Source: Ktedonobacteraceae bacterium
GTDB taxonomy: Bacteria; Chloroflexota; Ktedonobacteria; Ktedonobacterales; Ktedonobacteraceae
NCBI GenBank assembly: GCA_035653615.1
Contig: DASRBN010000037.1
Location: 125,736-189,735 of the forward strand
Direction: 5' to 3'
DNA length: 64,000 nt
Below, in pieces: positions 37,260-45,752 of the stretch. The notes below the pieces were generated by a model. It was not told where the DNA came from and made no database searches. It saw only the letters and a program-made list of their open reading frames with translations. Position numbers and translations under genes: made by a program. Every line of letters starts with the position of its first letter. Within the stretch, counting starts at the first letter, position 1.

Positions 37260-39140
37260 TTAAAGTTGTGCCAGCAGGTCGTTGAGGCGCTTGACGAAGT
37301 TTACGGGGTCATCCAGCTTTTCGCCCATGCTGAGAACCGACTGGTCGAAGAGGATGTAGGCCCAATCGCTGAAACGCTTCTCATCGCTTTCATCCTTCAA
37401 TTTTGTGATGATGGGATGGTGTGGATTGATCTCCAGGATGGGCTTGTCATGGGGCACCGGTTGTCCGGCAGCTTCCAGCATGCGGGCGAGACTGGGATCG
37501 ATGCTATATTCATCGATGACCAGGCAGGCAGGTGAGGTGGTGAGGCGATTGGTGGTACGCACGTCCTTGACCTTTTCGCCCAGCACCGTCTTGATACGCT
37601 CAAGCAAGCCTCGGGCTTCATCCGCGGACTTCTTTTCTTCCTCTTTTTCCTGCTCGTTTTCCAGCTTCGACAGGTCGATCTCACCGCGCGAGATGGATTG
37701 CAACTGCACGCCGTTAAACTCGGTGAGTTCGGGGATGACGAAATGATCGATAGGATCGGAAAGCAACAGCACCTCGACGCCCTTCTTTTTGAAGATTTCG
37801 AGCAGCGGGCTATCTTTCGCGGCGGCATAGCTGTCGGCGATGAGGTAGTAAATCTTGTCCTGGCCCTCTTTCATGCGAGAGACATATGTTTCGAGCGAGA
37901 CATCCTGCGTGGCATCGGCTGACGCGGTCGAGGCGAAGCGCAGCAATTTGGCAATGGTTTCGCGATTGGCCGTATCTTCCATCAGGCCCTCTTTGAGCAC
38001 GCGGCCAAATTCTTTCCAGAACTGCGCGTATTTTTCCTTCTCGCCGGTTGCCAGGTCGGAGAGCAGGCCCAGGACTTTCTTGGTCGCATTGTTGCGCATC
38101 GTATCGATCAACCGGTTATGCTGCAACAATTCGCGCGAGACGTTCAGAGGGAGGTCGCTGGAGTCGATGATGCCGCGCACGAAGCGCAGGTACCTGGGCA
38201 TCAGCTTCTCGGCGTCGTCCATGATGAAGACGCGGCGCACATAAAGCTTGACACCATGATGAAATTCGCGCGTGTAGAGATCAAATGGCGCGTGAGCGGG
38301 GATGTAGAGCAGCAGGATGTACTCTTGCGTGCCCTCCATGCGGCTATGGACATAGGCCAGGGGATCTTCGAAATCATGCGAGATGTGCTTGTAGAATTCG
38401 TTATATTCCTGCACGCTGATCTCAACCCGCGGGCGCGTCCACAAAGCCGAAGCGCGGTTGACCACCTCGTCCTCATCCTTACCTTCTCCCTCGGCCTTCA
38501 TGACGATGGGGAACATGATATGGTCGGAGTACTTGCGAATAATCGAGCGCAGGCGATAGGCGCTCAGAAGTTCGTCTTCGCCCTCGCGCAGGTGCAGGAT
38601 GACATCCGTGCCGCGCGTGGGCTTTTCGACGGTTTCCAGCGTATACTCACCCTGGCCATCAGATTCCCAACGCACGCCCTGATCCGCGCTCAAACCGGCG
38701 CGGCGCGTTATCAATGTGACATGGTCGGCGACGACAAAAGCGGAGTAGAAGCCGACGCCGAACTGCCCGATGAGGTTGGCATCCTTCTGCTGGTCGCCGG
38801 TCAACGACTGGAAAAACTGGCGCGTGCCCGAACGTGCGATGGTGCCGATGTTCTCTACCACCTCGTCGCGGCTCATGCCGATGCCATTGTCAGAGACTGT
38901 GATAGTACGCGCATCTTTGTCATAGGAGACGCGAATTTTGAAATCATTGTCATTTTCATAAAGTTGCGGGTTGGAGAGCGCGTCGAAGCGCAGGCGATCA
39001 ATGGCGTCCGAGGCATTGGAGATCAACTCGCGCAGGAAGATCTCCTTATTGCTATAGAGCGAGTGGGCCAGCAGGTTGAGCAATTGCTGGACTTCGGCCT
39101 GAAAGCCAAGTGTTTCCTTGTGTGTATCCGTTGTCATCAT
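37260..39140 (-). CDS. htpG: Hsp90 chaperone HtpG
   Basis: 626 residues, the normal length. Tandem ATGs at 39140 and 39137 follow GGGAGG by four and seven bases; either may start. GHKL ATPase domain: [21 protein letters not shown] (catalytic Glu and Asn), VSDNGIGM, and [11 protein letters not shown]. Middle and C-terminal domains follow, with [19 protein letters not shown] and the catalytic-loop Arg. No MEEVD tail, as expected for bacteria. Cytosolic folding chaperone. Two inverted repeats in the region upstream could be heat-shock operators. The Glu/Lys-rich stretch [17 protein letters not shown] at about 510-525 is a normal linker. Confidence 0.97.
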   Translation of the reverse strand: MMTTDTHKETLGFQAEVQQLLNLLAHSLYSNKEIFLRELISNASDAIDRLRFDALSNPQLYENDNDFKIRVSYDKDARTITVSDNGIGMSRDEVVENIGTIARSGTRQFFQSLTGDQQKDANLIGQFGVGFYSAFVVADHVTLITRRAGLSADQGVRWESDGQGEYTLETVEKPTRGTDVILHLREGEDELLSAYRLRSIIRKYSDHIMFPIVMKAEGEGKDEDEVVNRASALWTRPRVEISVQEYNEFYKHISHDFEDPLAYVHSRMEGTQEYILLLYIPAHAPFDLYTREFHHGVKLYVRRVFIMDDAEKLMPRYLRFVRGIIDSSDLPLNVSRELLQHNRLIDTMRNNATKKVLGLLSDLATGEKEKYAQFWKEFGRVLKEGLMEDTANRETIAKLLRFASTASADATQDVSLETYVSRMKEGQDKIYYLIADSYAAAKDSPLLEIFKKKGVEVLLLSDPIDHFVIPELTEFNGVQLQSISRGEIDLSKLENEQEKEEEKKSADEARGLLERIKTVLGEKVKDVRTTNRLTTSPACLVIDEYSIDPSLARMLEAAGQPVPHDKPILEINPHHPIITKLKDESDEKRFSDWAYILFDQSVLSMGEKLDDPVNFVKRLNDLLAQL

Positions 39141-39215
39141 AACACCTCCCAATTCCAAATGATGCAATTTTTGATTTTCAATGTAAAAATATGTCTAATG
39201 CGTGATGTTGGTATG

Positions 39216-39258
39216 TTGCTGCCCCGCTTAAGGCAGCAAAGTACGACGCGTGTCGTAC
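39216..39258. promoter_or_regulatory. Two inverted repeats upstream of htpG
   Basis: TTGCTGCC-ccgctta-spaced-GGCAGCAA at 39216-39239 and GTACGAC-gcgt-GTCGTAC at 39241-39258 lie side by side, about 80-120 bases before htpG. Neither is CIRCE (TTAGCACTC-N9-GAGTGCTAA). They may be operators of a different heat-shock regulator or fold in the leader. Confidence 0.45.
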
Positions 39259-39340
39259 AGATGAAAGCTGTTAAAAGCAGAGGTTGACGCGATTCATTAT
39301 ACCAAAAAATTTGAGAATGATAAAGGAGTTCAAGGGTTGG

Positions 39341-39730
39341 CTAGTTATGTTCTGACGCTCTACGATGATACATTAGTATGCTTTCTTGCTCAACACGGTC
39401 AGGATAGATCGTGGTAATCAGGCCGGAGAGTCGATCTTGATAGGTATGAATAGCTTGAAGTGTACGCTCAATTTGCTGAGAACGGGGCATCCTCACAAGC
39501 CCAAGTCGAAGCCAGATGAGTCCATGGGTTTGATGATTCTCTTTAAGGACGTGCTTCTGAAAGTCTTTATCATTGGTGAGGATGATAGCTCCTTCCCGCC
39601 ATGCCAGGCGAAGCAGAGCAATATCATCGAGCTCACGGTTTCTCTCGGCTACCCATAGCACATCATGCCCATCTGCACGTAGGCGATCAATGATGCCTCG
39701 ATCAATGTTCACATCTGCTAGAAACGTCAT
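39341..39730 (-). CDS. DUF5615 PIN-like toxin
   Basis: 129 residues. Acidic residues in the PIN-like pattern are present: D7 in FLADVNIDRGII, D in DVLWVAERN..DDIALL and DKDF in ILTNDKDFQKH. This is the arrangement of the DUF5615 family (Mut7-C-like PIN nucleases) that pairs with DUF433. The start codon overlaps the stop of the upstream DUF433 gene by four bases (ATGA), so the two are coupled. Likely an RNase toxin of a type II module. The 3' gap up to htpG holds no further gene. Confidence 0.85.
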   Translation of the reverse strand: MTFLADVNIDRGIIDRLRADGHDVLWVAERNRELDDIALLRLAWREGAIILTNDKDFQKHVLKENHQTHGLIWLRLGLVRMPRSQQIERTLQAIHTYQDRLSGLITTIYPDRVEQESILMYHRRASEHN

Positions 39731-40008
39731 GAGATGGCGCGCTCTTTATCATCTGAGAAGTCAGGAGGATTGGCAGCGAGCCGTGCAGCGTACTCAATTG
39801 CGGCAGTAATATCTTCAGGTGCCAGGAAAGGGTAGGCATCGAGCAAATCGTCACGGGTATAGCCACTGGCAAGGTTTTGGAGAAGAACCTCAACACTCAG
39901 ACGGGTGCCCTCTATCACCGGCTTGCCATAGAGGATACCTGGCTTACTCACAATGCGAGGATAGAGTTGCCGAGTCTGGCCGGTATTCGTGTTCCCATTG
40001 TTGTTCAT
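39727..40008 (-). CDS. DUF433 antitoxin
   Basis: 93 residues from the ATG at 40008 (GGAGG eight bases upstream); an earlier ATG at 40023 lies within the site. The helical, winged-HTH-like core RIVSKPGILYGKPVIEGTRLSVEVLLQNLASGYTRDDLLDAYPFLAPEDITAAIEYA is the full DUF433 signature (KPxIxGTRisV). DUF433 proteins bind their own promoter and neutralise the DUF5615 toxin encoded next, with a four-base overlap. Promoter region is short (about 65 bases to the aminotransferase stop). Confidence 0.9.
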   Translation of the reverse strand: MNNNGNTNTGQTRQLYPRIVSKPGILYGKPVIEGTRLSVEVLLQNLASGYTRDDLLDAYPFLAPEDITAAIEYAARLAANPPDFSDDKERAIS

Positions 40009-40073
40009 TGCTATCTCCTCCATACCTTTCCCCTCCTACTCTACACGGTCTCAAGAGTTTTGTCAAATTCTTT

Positions 40074-41243
40074 TTAGCGTGGTCGTAACCACGCCAGTCG
40101 TTCTTTCACTGCGCCCAGCATTTCGTCGCTTTTGCAGAAGGCGAAGCGTACATAGCCCTGGCAGATATGCGCGTGTTCCTGGCTGTAAAATGACTCGGGT
40201 GGGATGCAGGCCACGCCGATTTCTCGCGTGAGATAGCGTGTGAATTCAAGCGGGGTTCCGGCAAATATATCCGAGTAGTTGGCCATCACGAAATAGGTTC
40301 CCTCTGGAACGCAATACTTCAACCCCGCGCTGTCGAGGGCAGAGAGCATCAACCGGCGCTTTGTTTCATACATGGCGCGAAATGCCTCGAAGTAGGAATC
40401 AGGCAAATTAAGCGCGTAGGCAATCGCTTCCTGTGAGGGATGATGTACGGCGAAGGTGATGAATTGATGGGCGCGCGCTACACCATCGATCAGATCGGGC
40501 GGTCCTGACACCCAGCCAATCTTCCAACCTGTCGCGCTGAACAACTTCCCGGCGCTGCTCACCGTCACGGTACGCTCAAACATACCTGGAAGCGTGGCTA
40601 TTGGGATATGCTGCGCGGGCGCGAAGACCAGGTGTTCATAGACTTCATCGGCGATGATTGTAACATCATGCTCAATACAGAGTTCAGCAATTTGACGTAA
40701 TTCCTGCTGTGTAAAGACACGACCGCTGGGATTTTGTGGTGTATTCAAGATCAACGCGCGTGTTTTATTGCTAAAAGCCGCCCGCAATTCATCAAAGTCA
40801 AATATCCATGTTGGGGGATGCAGGGGCACGCAGATGGGCACGGCGTTTGCCATAAGAATGTCTGGTACATAGGAATCGTAAAATGGCTCGATGACGATGA
40901 CCTCATCGCCAGGGTCGACCAATCCCAGAATGGCGGCGAAGATGCCCTCGGTTGCCCCCGATGTGACCACAATCCCATGCATAGGGTCGATATCCAGGTC
41001 GTAGAAGCGCGCGGCATGATCAACAATGGCCTGGCGCAGCGAAGCGGTGCCGGAACCTGGCGCGTACTGGTTATATTGCCCTGCCTGGGCAGCCTCTATC
41101 AGGTGTTCGACGATATCTGGCGGCGTATCAAAGTCGGGTTTGCCCTGCCCCAGGTTCAGCGCGTTATATTGTTGTGCCAGCATATTTATTTCGGTGAAGA
41201 CCGTTGTGCCAAACGTGGCTACGCGACGAGCAGAAGTAGACAT
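40074..41243 (-). CDS. Class I/II PLP aminotransferase
   Basis: 389 residues; GGGGAG seven bases before the ATG. Fold-type I aminotransferase: NLGQGKPDFDTP near the start, VVTSGATEGIFAAI, NTPQNPSGRVF for PLP ring stacking, IIADEVYEHLVF with the PLP-pairing Asp, and the Schiff-base Lys in SSAGKLFSATGWKIGWVSG. The closest characterised relatives are methionine/kynurenine and glutamine aminotransferases (YbdL, KAT). Cytosolic. It follows the amidohydrolase gene on the same strand after 76 bases; no clear pathway link. Confidence 0.92.
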   Translation of the reverse strand: MSTSARRVATFGTTVFTEINMLAQQYNALNLGQGKPDFDTPPDIVEHLIEAAQAGQYNQYAPGSGTASLRQAIVDHAARFYDLDIDPMHGIVVTSGATEGIFAAILGLVDPGDEVIVIEPFYDSYVPDILMANAVPICVPLHPPTWIFDFDELRAAFSNKTRALILNTPQNPSGRVFTQQELRQIAELCIEHDVTIIADEVYEHLVFAPAQHIPIATLPGMFERTVTVSSAGKLFSATGWKIGWVSGPPDLIDGVARAHQFITFAVHHPSQEAIAYALNLPDSYFEAFRAMYETKRRLMLSALDSAGLKYCVPEGTYFVMANYSDIFAGTPLEFTRYLTREIGVACIPPESFYSQEHAHICQGYVRFAFCKSDEMLGAVKERLAWLRPR

Positions 41244-41319
41244 GAATAGCTCCCCCTGTTCAAAGAATGTACAGTCTTAGCTGAGTTGTCTTTAGTGTAC
41301 CACAGCAAGTCCTGGAATG

Positions 41320-42309
41320 TTAGCCAGCGTTCTCCAGCTTCAGCACTCGCTCAGCGTTCAGGTGACTGATTTTTTCCTTATCAGCCGGGCTGATGGACAG
41401 GTTATCTAGAAAGGCTCGCCCTTGCTCGTTCCGGCTGTATGGATAATCGACGGAGAAGATAATGCGGTCAGCGCCCATGATCTGCAGGGCAAGCAGGAAC
41501 GGGGGCCCGGTGAAGAAGCCACTGGTAGTGATATAAAAGTTTCGCAAAAAATAGTCGGACACGGGATGCTGCAAATTCTTTGCCACCGCTGCCAGCCGGT
41601 CGTTGATGCGAACGAACATAAACGGGATCATCTCCCCCATGTGCCCGATGATGATTTGCAAGTTGGGCAAGCGGTCGAATATGCCGGAGAGTACCAGTCT
41701 CAGCGCATGGATAGCGGTTTCGGAGTGCCAGCCCCAGGCGCTGGTTGCTAACACATAGTTTACTGCCGGATCGAAACCGGAATAGTAGATTTCTCGCACA
41801 GGCGCGGGTGGCACGCCCGGATGAATATAAATGGGCACATCAAGCGCGACCGCGCGCTCAAGTACCGGCAAAAAAGCGGGATTGTCCAGGAATTGACTAT
41901 TGATTGTGCCACTGATCATGGCTCCTTTTAAACCGAGATGGCGTACCGCTCTTTCCAGTTCGTCAGCAGCAGCTTCCGGCATGGTCATGGGCAGCGTGGC
42001 AAAACCGGCAAAGCGCGTGGGATGGGCGGCGATGGCGGTAGCGAGTTGATCATTTGCCTGCCTCGCCAATTTTATAACCTCTTCTTTTGATAATGATCCG
42101 ATTTCTAGCGCCACCTGAGAAATTACCTGCAGATCAATGCCACCCGCATCCATGTCCTTCAGGCGAATTTCGCCAAGGTCAGCAAGCTTTGCCGGTAGAT
42201 CACTGGCGAATGCCGGGTTTGAGGCGCTTGCGCCCGTCGAAGCGTTTCTCTGCGTTGCTTCTCTAAACCCATTAGCCATGAAATGTTCTTCGATTGTGAT
42301 GGTGCGCAT
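41320..42309 (-). CDS. Amidohydrolase-2 family decarboxylase/hydrolase (gamma-resorcylate decarboxylase-like)
   Basis: 329 residues; GGAATGGAG precedes the ATG. The metal-binding residues are in the order of the ACMSD/gamma-resorcylate decarboxylase branch: TIEEHF at 5-10, YIHPG near 170, IIGHMGEMIPF near 215 and the catalytic Asp in SVDYPYS near 280. All four positions are filled, so the metal centre looks intact. Reactions in this branch are non-oxidative decarboxylations or hydrolyses of aromatic or lactone substrates. It is the last gene on the strand of the amino-sugar cluster and could be co-transcribed, though a family A element separates it from the PfkB-type gene. Confidence 0.85.
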   Translation of the reverse strand: MRTITIEEHFMANGFREATQRNASTGASASNPAFASDLPAKLADLGEIRLKDMDAGGIDLQVISQVALEIGSLSKEEVIKLARQANDQLATAIAAHPTRFAGFATLPMTMPEAAADELERAVRHLGLKGAMISGTINSQFLDNPAFLPVLERAVALDVPIYIHPGVPPAPVREIYYSGFDPAVNYVLATSAWGWHSETAIHALRLVLSGIFDRLPNLQIIIGHMGEMIPFMFVRINDRLAAVAKNLQHPVSDYFLRNFYITTSGFFTGPPFLLALQIMGADRIIFSVDYPYSRNEQGRAFLDNLSISPADKEKISHLNAERVLKLENAG

Positions 42310-42351
42310 GCTCCATTCCTTTCCGGTCTTTGTGACCTTTGACAGAAGATG

Positions 42352-42425
42352 AGTTTGAGCAAATTAGTCCGGCAGCGGACGTGGGCCGATGAATCGGCGG
42401 TGGGCGCGATCAATTGGCCCCTACG
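42352..42425. repeat. Family A element supplying the PfkB-type stop, copy A5
   Basis: AAATTAGTCCGGCAGCGGAC, GGGCCGATGAATCGGCGGTG and GCGCGATCAATTGGCCCCTA run in the order of A1. On the minus strand GTAGGGGCCAATTGA gives the last residues Val-Gly-Ala-Asn and the stop of the PfkB-type kinase. Confidence 0.75.
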
Positions 42426-43405
42426 GCTGATACCCTGACCCTGTGTTTGAGCCGCTCCACGTCTTCGCGCTGTAAGATGCCTGCTCCCAGCCGTAGTGTG
42501 TTGGCCGCGCCACAGGCTACAGCCTGCGCAAGAGCGTGCTCGAGTACATCCACTTCAAGCGAGGCTTTAGTCAGCGATGCGATTCCTTTTTCGCCGAGAG
42601 CGTGGTACAGTTCGGTGATGAAACCGGCGATGAATGCGTCTCCGCTGCCGATTGGTGAAAGCGGTTCTGGTACATGTACCCTCGCTTGCCAGGTGCCAAC
42701 CCTGCTTACTAGTATAGCACCCTGCTCGCCGCGCGTGACGGCAACGATATGCGCTCCCATCTGCCGCATGCGTTGTGCGGCACGTACGATATCTTCAACC
42801 TCGCGCACCTCGTGTCCGGCGAACCGCGCCAGCTCGGTTGCATTAGGTTTGACCAGCAGGGGACGAGCGGCGAGTGCCGGTAGTAGTCCCTCGCCGCTGG
42901 TATCTAGAACAGCAGGTAAACCGGCCATATTCGCGAGCCGGAGCAGTGGCACATAGTAATCGTCAGGCAGGCCCGGTGGCAGCGAGCCGGAAAGCACGAC
43001 ACAGCTTGCATCCGCCAGTAGTGTTTCGAAGAGGTCCAGGAATGACTCGGCTTCCGCAAGCGAAATGGTTGGTCCTGGCTCATTGATCTCTGTCACTCGA
43101 TGATTCGGCTCTTCGACAATGGCATTGCAGGTGCGCGATTCGCCTCCAATAGGCGAAAAGGTTGCATTGATACCGGACCTCGCCAGCCCATTTTTAATGA
43201 ATTCGCCAGCCGGTCCTCCGGCCAGGCCGGTGACATGAACCGGCACTCCAAGGGTATGCAGGACGCGGGCGACATTGATGCCCTTGCCGCCGGGCAACTT
43301 TAGAACGCTATCGGCCTTGTATGACTCCCCCAATGTTAAAGGAGTAGAAACGGTGAGTGTGGTATCGATGGCGGCATTCAAGGCGACAGTAAGGATATAG
43401 GACAT
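42410..43405 (-). CDS. PfkB-family sugar-phosphate kinase (1-phosphofructokinase / tagatose-6-phosphate kinase type)
   Basis: 331 residues; CTGGAG seven bases before the ATG. The ribokinase-like fold is clear: N-terminal VALNAAIDTTLTV, LPGGKGINVARVLHTLG, and the C-terminal SPIGSGDAFIAGFI with the catalytic Asp. NPAID-like opening and GGKGxNVA place it in the FruK/LacC branch, which phosphorylates C1 of fructose-1-P or tagatose-6-P. The neighbouring LacD-type aldolase favours tagatose-6-P. The last residues (VGAN) and stop come from a family A repeat. It follows the small SIS gene by 19 bases. Confidence 0.88.
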   Translation of the reverse strand: MSYILTVALNAAIDTTLTVSTPLTLGESYKADSVLKLPGGKGINVARVLHTLGVPVHVTGLAGGPAGEFIKNGLARSGINATFSPIGGESRTCNAIVEEPNHRVTEINEPGPTISLAEAESFLDLFETLLADASCVVLSGSLPPGLPDDYYVPLLRLANMAGLPAVLDTSGEGLLPALAARPLLVKPNATELARFAGHEVREVEDIVRAAQRMRQMGAHIVAVTRGEQGAILVSRVGTWQARVHVPEPLSPIGSGDAFIAGFITELYHALGEKGIASLTKASLEVDVLEHALAQAVACGAANTLRLGAGILQREDVERLKHRVRVSAVGAN

Positions 43406-43424
43406 GACATAACTCCAGGTACTA

Positions 43425-44336
43425 TTACAGGATCACGGCTCGTGTCAGATGCCGTGGGGCCGCGGGGTCGACGCCAAGCGCCTGCGCCTTGCGAAGCGCG
43501 AAAAGCTGGCTCTGGGCGACCGAGATGAGCGGGTCAATCCCTGCCCATTGCACAGTTGCACCCGTTTTGCGCACATCCGCAATTACGGCGGCGCTGGCGG
43601 CATCTTCAAGCAGGTCGAAGCACCATACGAGCGTGTTTTCACCGGCGCAGGCGATGGGACCATGGCGATAGTCGAGGGTCTGGTGGGATTCGGGAACGAG
43701 TAAGGCCGTCTCCTGAACGTTGAGCGCGGCGGTACAGGCAAGTCCATAGCGCCACGCCCTGCCAAGGTAAACGATATGGTCAAATCGCAGCAAGGGGGAT
43801 GGATCAAAGCTCGTAAGCGCCTGCTCCATACGTTCAGGCAACTCGTCGAGGGTCAGGAAGCCATGGCCAGCAGCACCGGCAATCAATACGCGCAGCGCTT
43901 CTACGGCTGCAACGATAAAGCGTGTTTGGATGACGCCCTCTTCGGCGGCGAATTCCAATGTCAGGGTCAGATCGGCATGCGCTTCTGCCGGCGAGTCTTT
44001 CTGCCCCGTCAGCAAGATGCAGCGTGCTCCTGTTTCGTGCGCCCGTTGCAAGGCATGCACCAGTTCGGTCGTCTCGCCCGTGCGGCTGATGGCGATATGT
44101 GTCCAGTTTGGGCGCGGCAGGTAGTCGGATGGAATGATAGCCTGCCCTGCCGCGTGGCGTTCCTGTTCGTAGAACGCGGCCATGGCCATGGAAACACAAT
44201 AAGATGAGCCGCTGCCAAGGAAGACCACCGGGCCGTCCAGCAGTGGAGCTATCGCGTCCCGCTGTTCCTCTACGCGTGCATGTGCCTGGCGCAAGATGCT
44301 GGGAATGCTGCGAATATCCTGTTCTATAGTTGCCAT
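43425..44336 (-). CDS. SIS-domain sugar isomerase/deaminase, AgaS-like (short form)
   Basis: 303 residues. Two tandem SIS domains as in the isomerase half of GlmS. The first has VVFLGSGSSYCVSMAMAAF and IAISRTGETTELVHAL, and the second IVYLGRAWRYGLACTAALNVQETALLVPESHQTLDYRHGPI, with the Glu/His loop (DYRHGP) that opens the ring. Homologues convert amino-sugar phosphates to keto-sugar phosphates. It forms a tight pair with the PfkB-type gene. A second, longer SIS protein occurs in the same cluster, so one may use GalN-6-P and the other GlcN-6-P. Confidence 0.85.
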   Translation of the reverse strand: MATIEQDIRSIPSILRQAHARVEEQRDAIAPLLDGPVVFLGSGSSYCVSMAMAAFYEQERHAAGQAIIPSDYLPRPNWTHIAISRTGETTELVHALQRAHETGARCILLTGQKDSPAEAHADLTLTLEFAAEEGVIQTRFIVAAVEALRVLIAGAAGHGFLTLDELPERMEQALTSFDPSPLLRFDHIVYLGRAWRYGLACTAALNVQETALLVPESHQTLDYRHGPIACAGENTLVWCFDLLEDAASAAVIADVRKTGATVQWAGIDPLISVAQSQLFALRKAQALGVDPAAPRHLTRAVIL

Positions 44337-44390
44337 TTGTTTTATCCTGTATATTTCCTGTGCTATCAGCTATCAGTGATAAAGGTCGAT

Positions 44391-44551
44391 AGCGAGCTTA
44401 AACAATCAAAATCAGTAAGAATCGGCTACTCATGTCATTCTGAGCGCAGCGAAGAATCTCTACAGACCCCGGCAGAGATTCTTCGCTGCGCTCAGAATGA
44501 CACAGCGAGGAGCGCGTGGATTGCCGATTTTGGTTGTTCAAGTTTATTCGA
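44391..44551. repeat. Family C MITE-like element, copy C5
   Basis: ATCAAAATCAGTAAGAATCGG near the left and CCGATTTTGGTTGTTCAAGT near the right are the TIRs. The centre is CATTCTGAGCGCAGCGAAGA, a short loop, and its complement. It lies inside the amino-sugar gene run, between lacD and the short SIS gene. Confidence 0.75.
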
Positions 44552-44559
44552 GGGATTTG

Positions 44560-45666
44560 TTATCCCTTGAGCGAATAAAAATTGGGGGTGTCTACGACCT
44601 CGATACGCTCTTTTCCACCGTAGAAATCCCACCAGGGTTTCGCACCTTTGGCGAGGGCCGAGTTTACGCCCTGGATATTATGCACGCCCTGACTTTGCAG
44701 CCATTTGCGCAAGGCGTCTGGGCCTTGCTTAGCGTAGATTTCGACGCCATCAAGCCATGTTGCGCGACCACAGAGTACGCCGGAGTAGGGTGTATTCGCC
44801 TCAGCAGCAAGTTCGAGCGTCTCCAGAAAAACCTCATTGCTGACGCCGGCGCTGAGGTAGATGAACGGCAATCGAGAGGCCGCAGCTGCCTGCTGGAAGT
44901 ACTGCTTTGCCTCCTCGCGGCTATAGGCTACCTGCCCGCCGGTGTTCGCTCTACTTCCCTCGACATAGCGCATATTCACCGGCACTTCGACTTTCAGTAC
45001 ATCGATACCATACTGTGGTTTCGAGAACTCCTGCATGTATTTAATCACCTTAGAGGGTTTGACGCGGGCAAACTCCAGGCTCTTTTCGTCACCAATTTTG
45101 TCGCTGTACGCCAGTATTTCCAGGAAAAACGGCGCTTCATATGCGGAACATTCCGCTCCTACCCGCTCAATCAGGGCCTGTTTTATGCTGTTTATCTGCT
45201 CATCATCGTCAGGGTCATAATACAATAAGACCTTGATAGTAGGGGCGTACCCTGGTGGTCGCCCTTCCCCAATTCCCACATTCGCCCCGGCAGCAAGCAA
45301 TCGCCTGACCGACCAGAGTGGAAGCAATGCTGGCAGGCGGCCTCGTATATTGGGATCGTAGCCGGTTTCCTCGTAGGCAAGCAGGACCCCGACGCCCTGG
45401 GCACGGCGCTTCACCGCCTCCAGCCCGTATTCGGGGTCCAGCAATATGGCGCTGGCATATGGCGTAAGCACCTCCGAGACCAGCACCTTAAACTCGCTTA
45501 ATTGGGCTTCGCTGGCCGGATGCCCCTGCGCCTTTGTTATGTAGTTGCGCAATGAGCCGCGTTGATCCATTGCCAGGGCCGCTATAACTCCACGTTCATT
45601 GGCAAGCGCATTGATACCATCGAATTTTCCGCGCGGCATGCGTATTCCGGTCTGTATGTCTGGCAT
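44560..45666 (-). CDS. lacD: Tagatose-1,6-bisphosphate aldolase
   Basis: 368 residues from the ATG at 45666, with GAGGAAGGA upstream. Class I aldolase of the LacD family: ALAMDQRGSLRNYI, ASAILLDPEYGLEAV, LLLAYEETGYD-like, the Schiff-base Lys in DVLKVEVPVN, and PFIYLSAGVSNEVFLETL plus GVLCGRATWLDGV. It splits tagatose-1,6-bisphosphate into DHAP and glyceraldehyde-3-P. Compared with Staphylococcus LacD as remembered (GANAVKFLLYYD), this protein has an extra segment of about 13 residues (VGIGEGRPPGYAPT, 130-143) between GAN and IKVLLYYD. That segment is encoded by a family D repeat. Confidence 0.9.
   Translation of the reverse strand: MPDIQTGIRMPRGKFDGINALANERGVIAALAMDQRGSLRNYITKAQGHPASEAQLSEFKVLVSEVLTPYASAILLDPEYGLEAVKRRAQGVGVLLAYEETGYDPNIRGRLPALLPLWSVRRLLAAGANVGIGEGRPPGYAPTIKVLLYYDPDDDEQINSIKQALIERVGAECSAYEAPFFLEILAYSDKIGDEKSLEFARVKPSKVIKYMQEFSKPQYGIDVLKVEVPVNMRYVEGSRANTGGQVAYSREEAKQYFQQAAAASRLPFIYLSAGVSNEVFLETLELAAEANTPYSGVLCGRATWLDGVEIYAKQGPDALRKWLQSQGVHNIQGVNSALAKGAKPWWDFYGGKERIEVVDTPNFYSLKG
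45238..45279. repeat. Family D repeat inserted in frame in lacD, copy D2
   Basis: AGTAGGGGCGTACCCTGGTG followed by GTCGCCCTTCCCC matches D1 (905-948, reverse complement) at about 22 of 26 bases. It adds about 13 residues before a conserved barrel strand and leaves the frame open on both sides. Confidence 0.7.
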
Positions 45667-45752
45667 ATATTCCTTCCTCTCTGCTACTGTCAAGACAGCC
45701 GCAAGGGTCGCTCCTACCCTCTCCGTCCGAGAGTAATACGTGGCTTATCATG

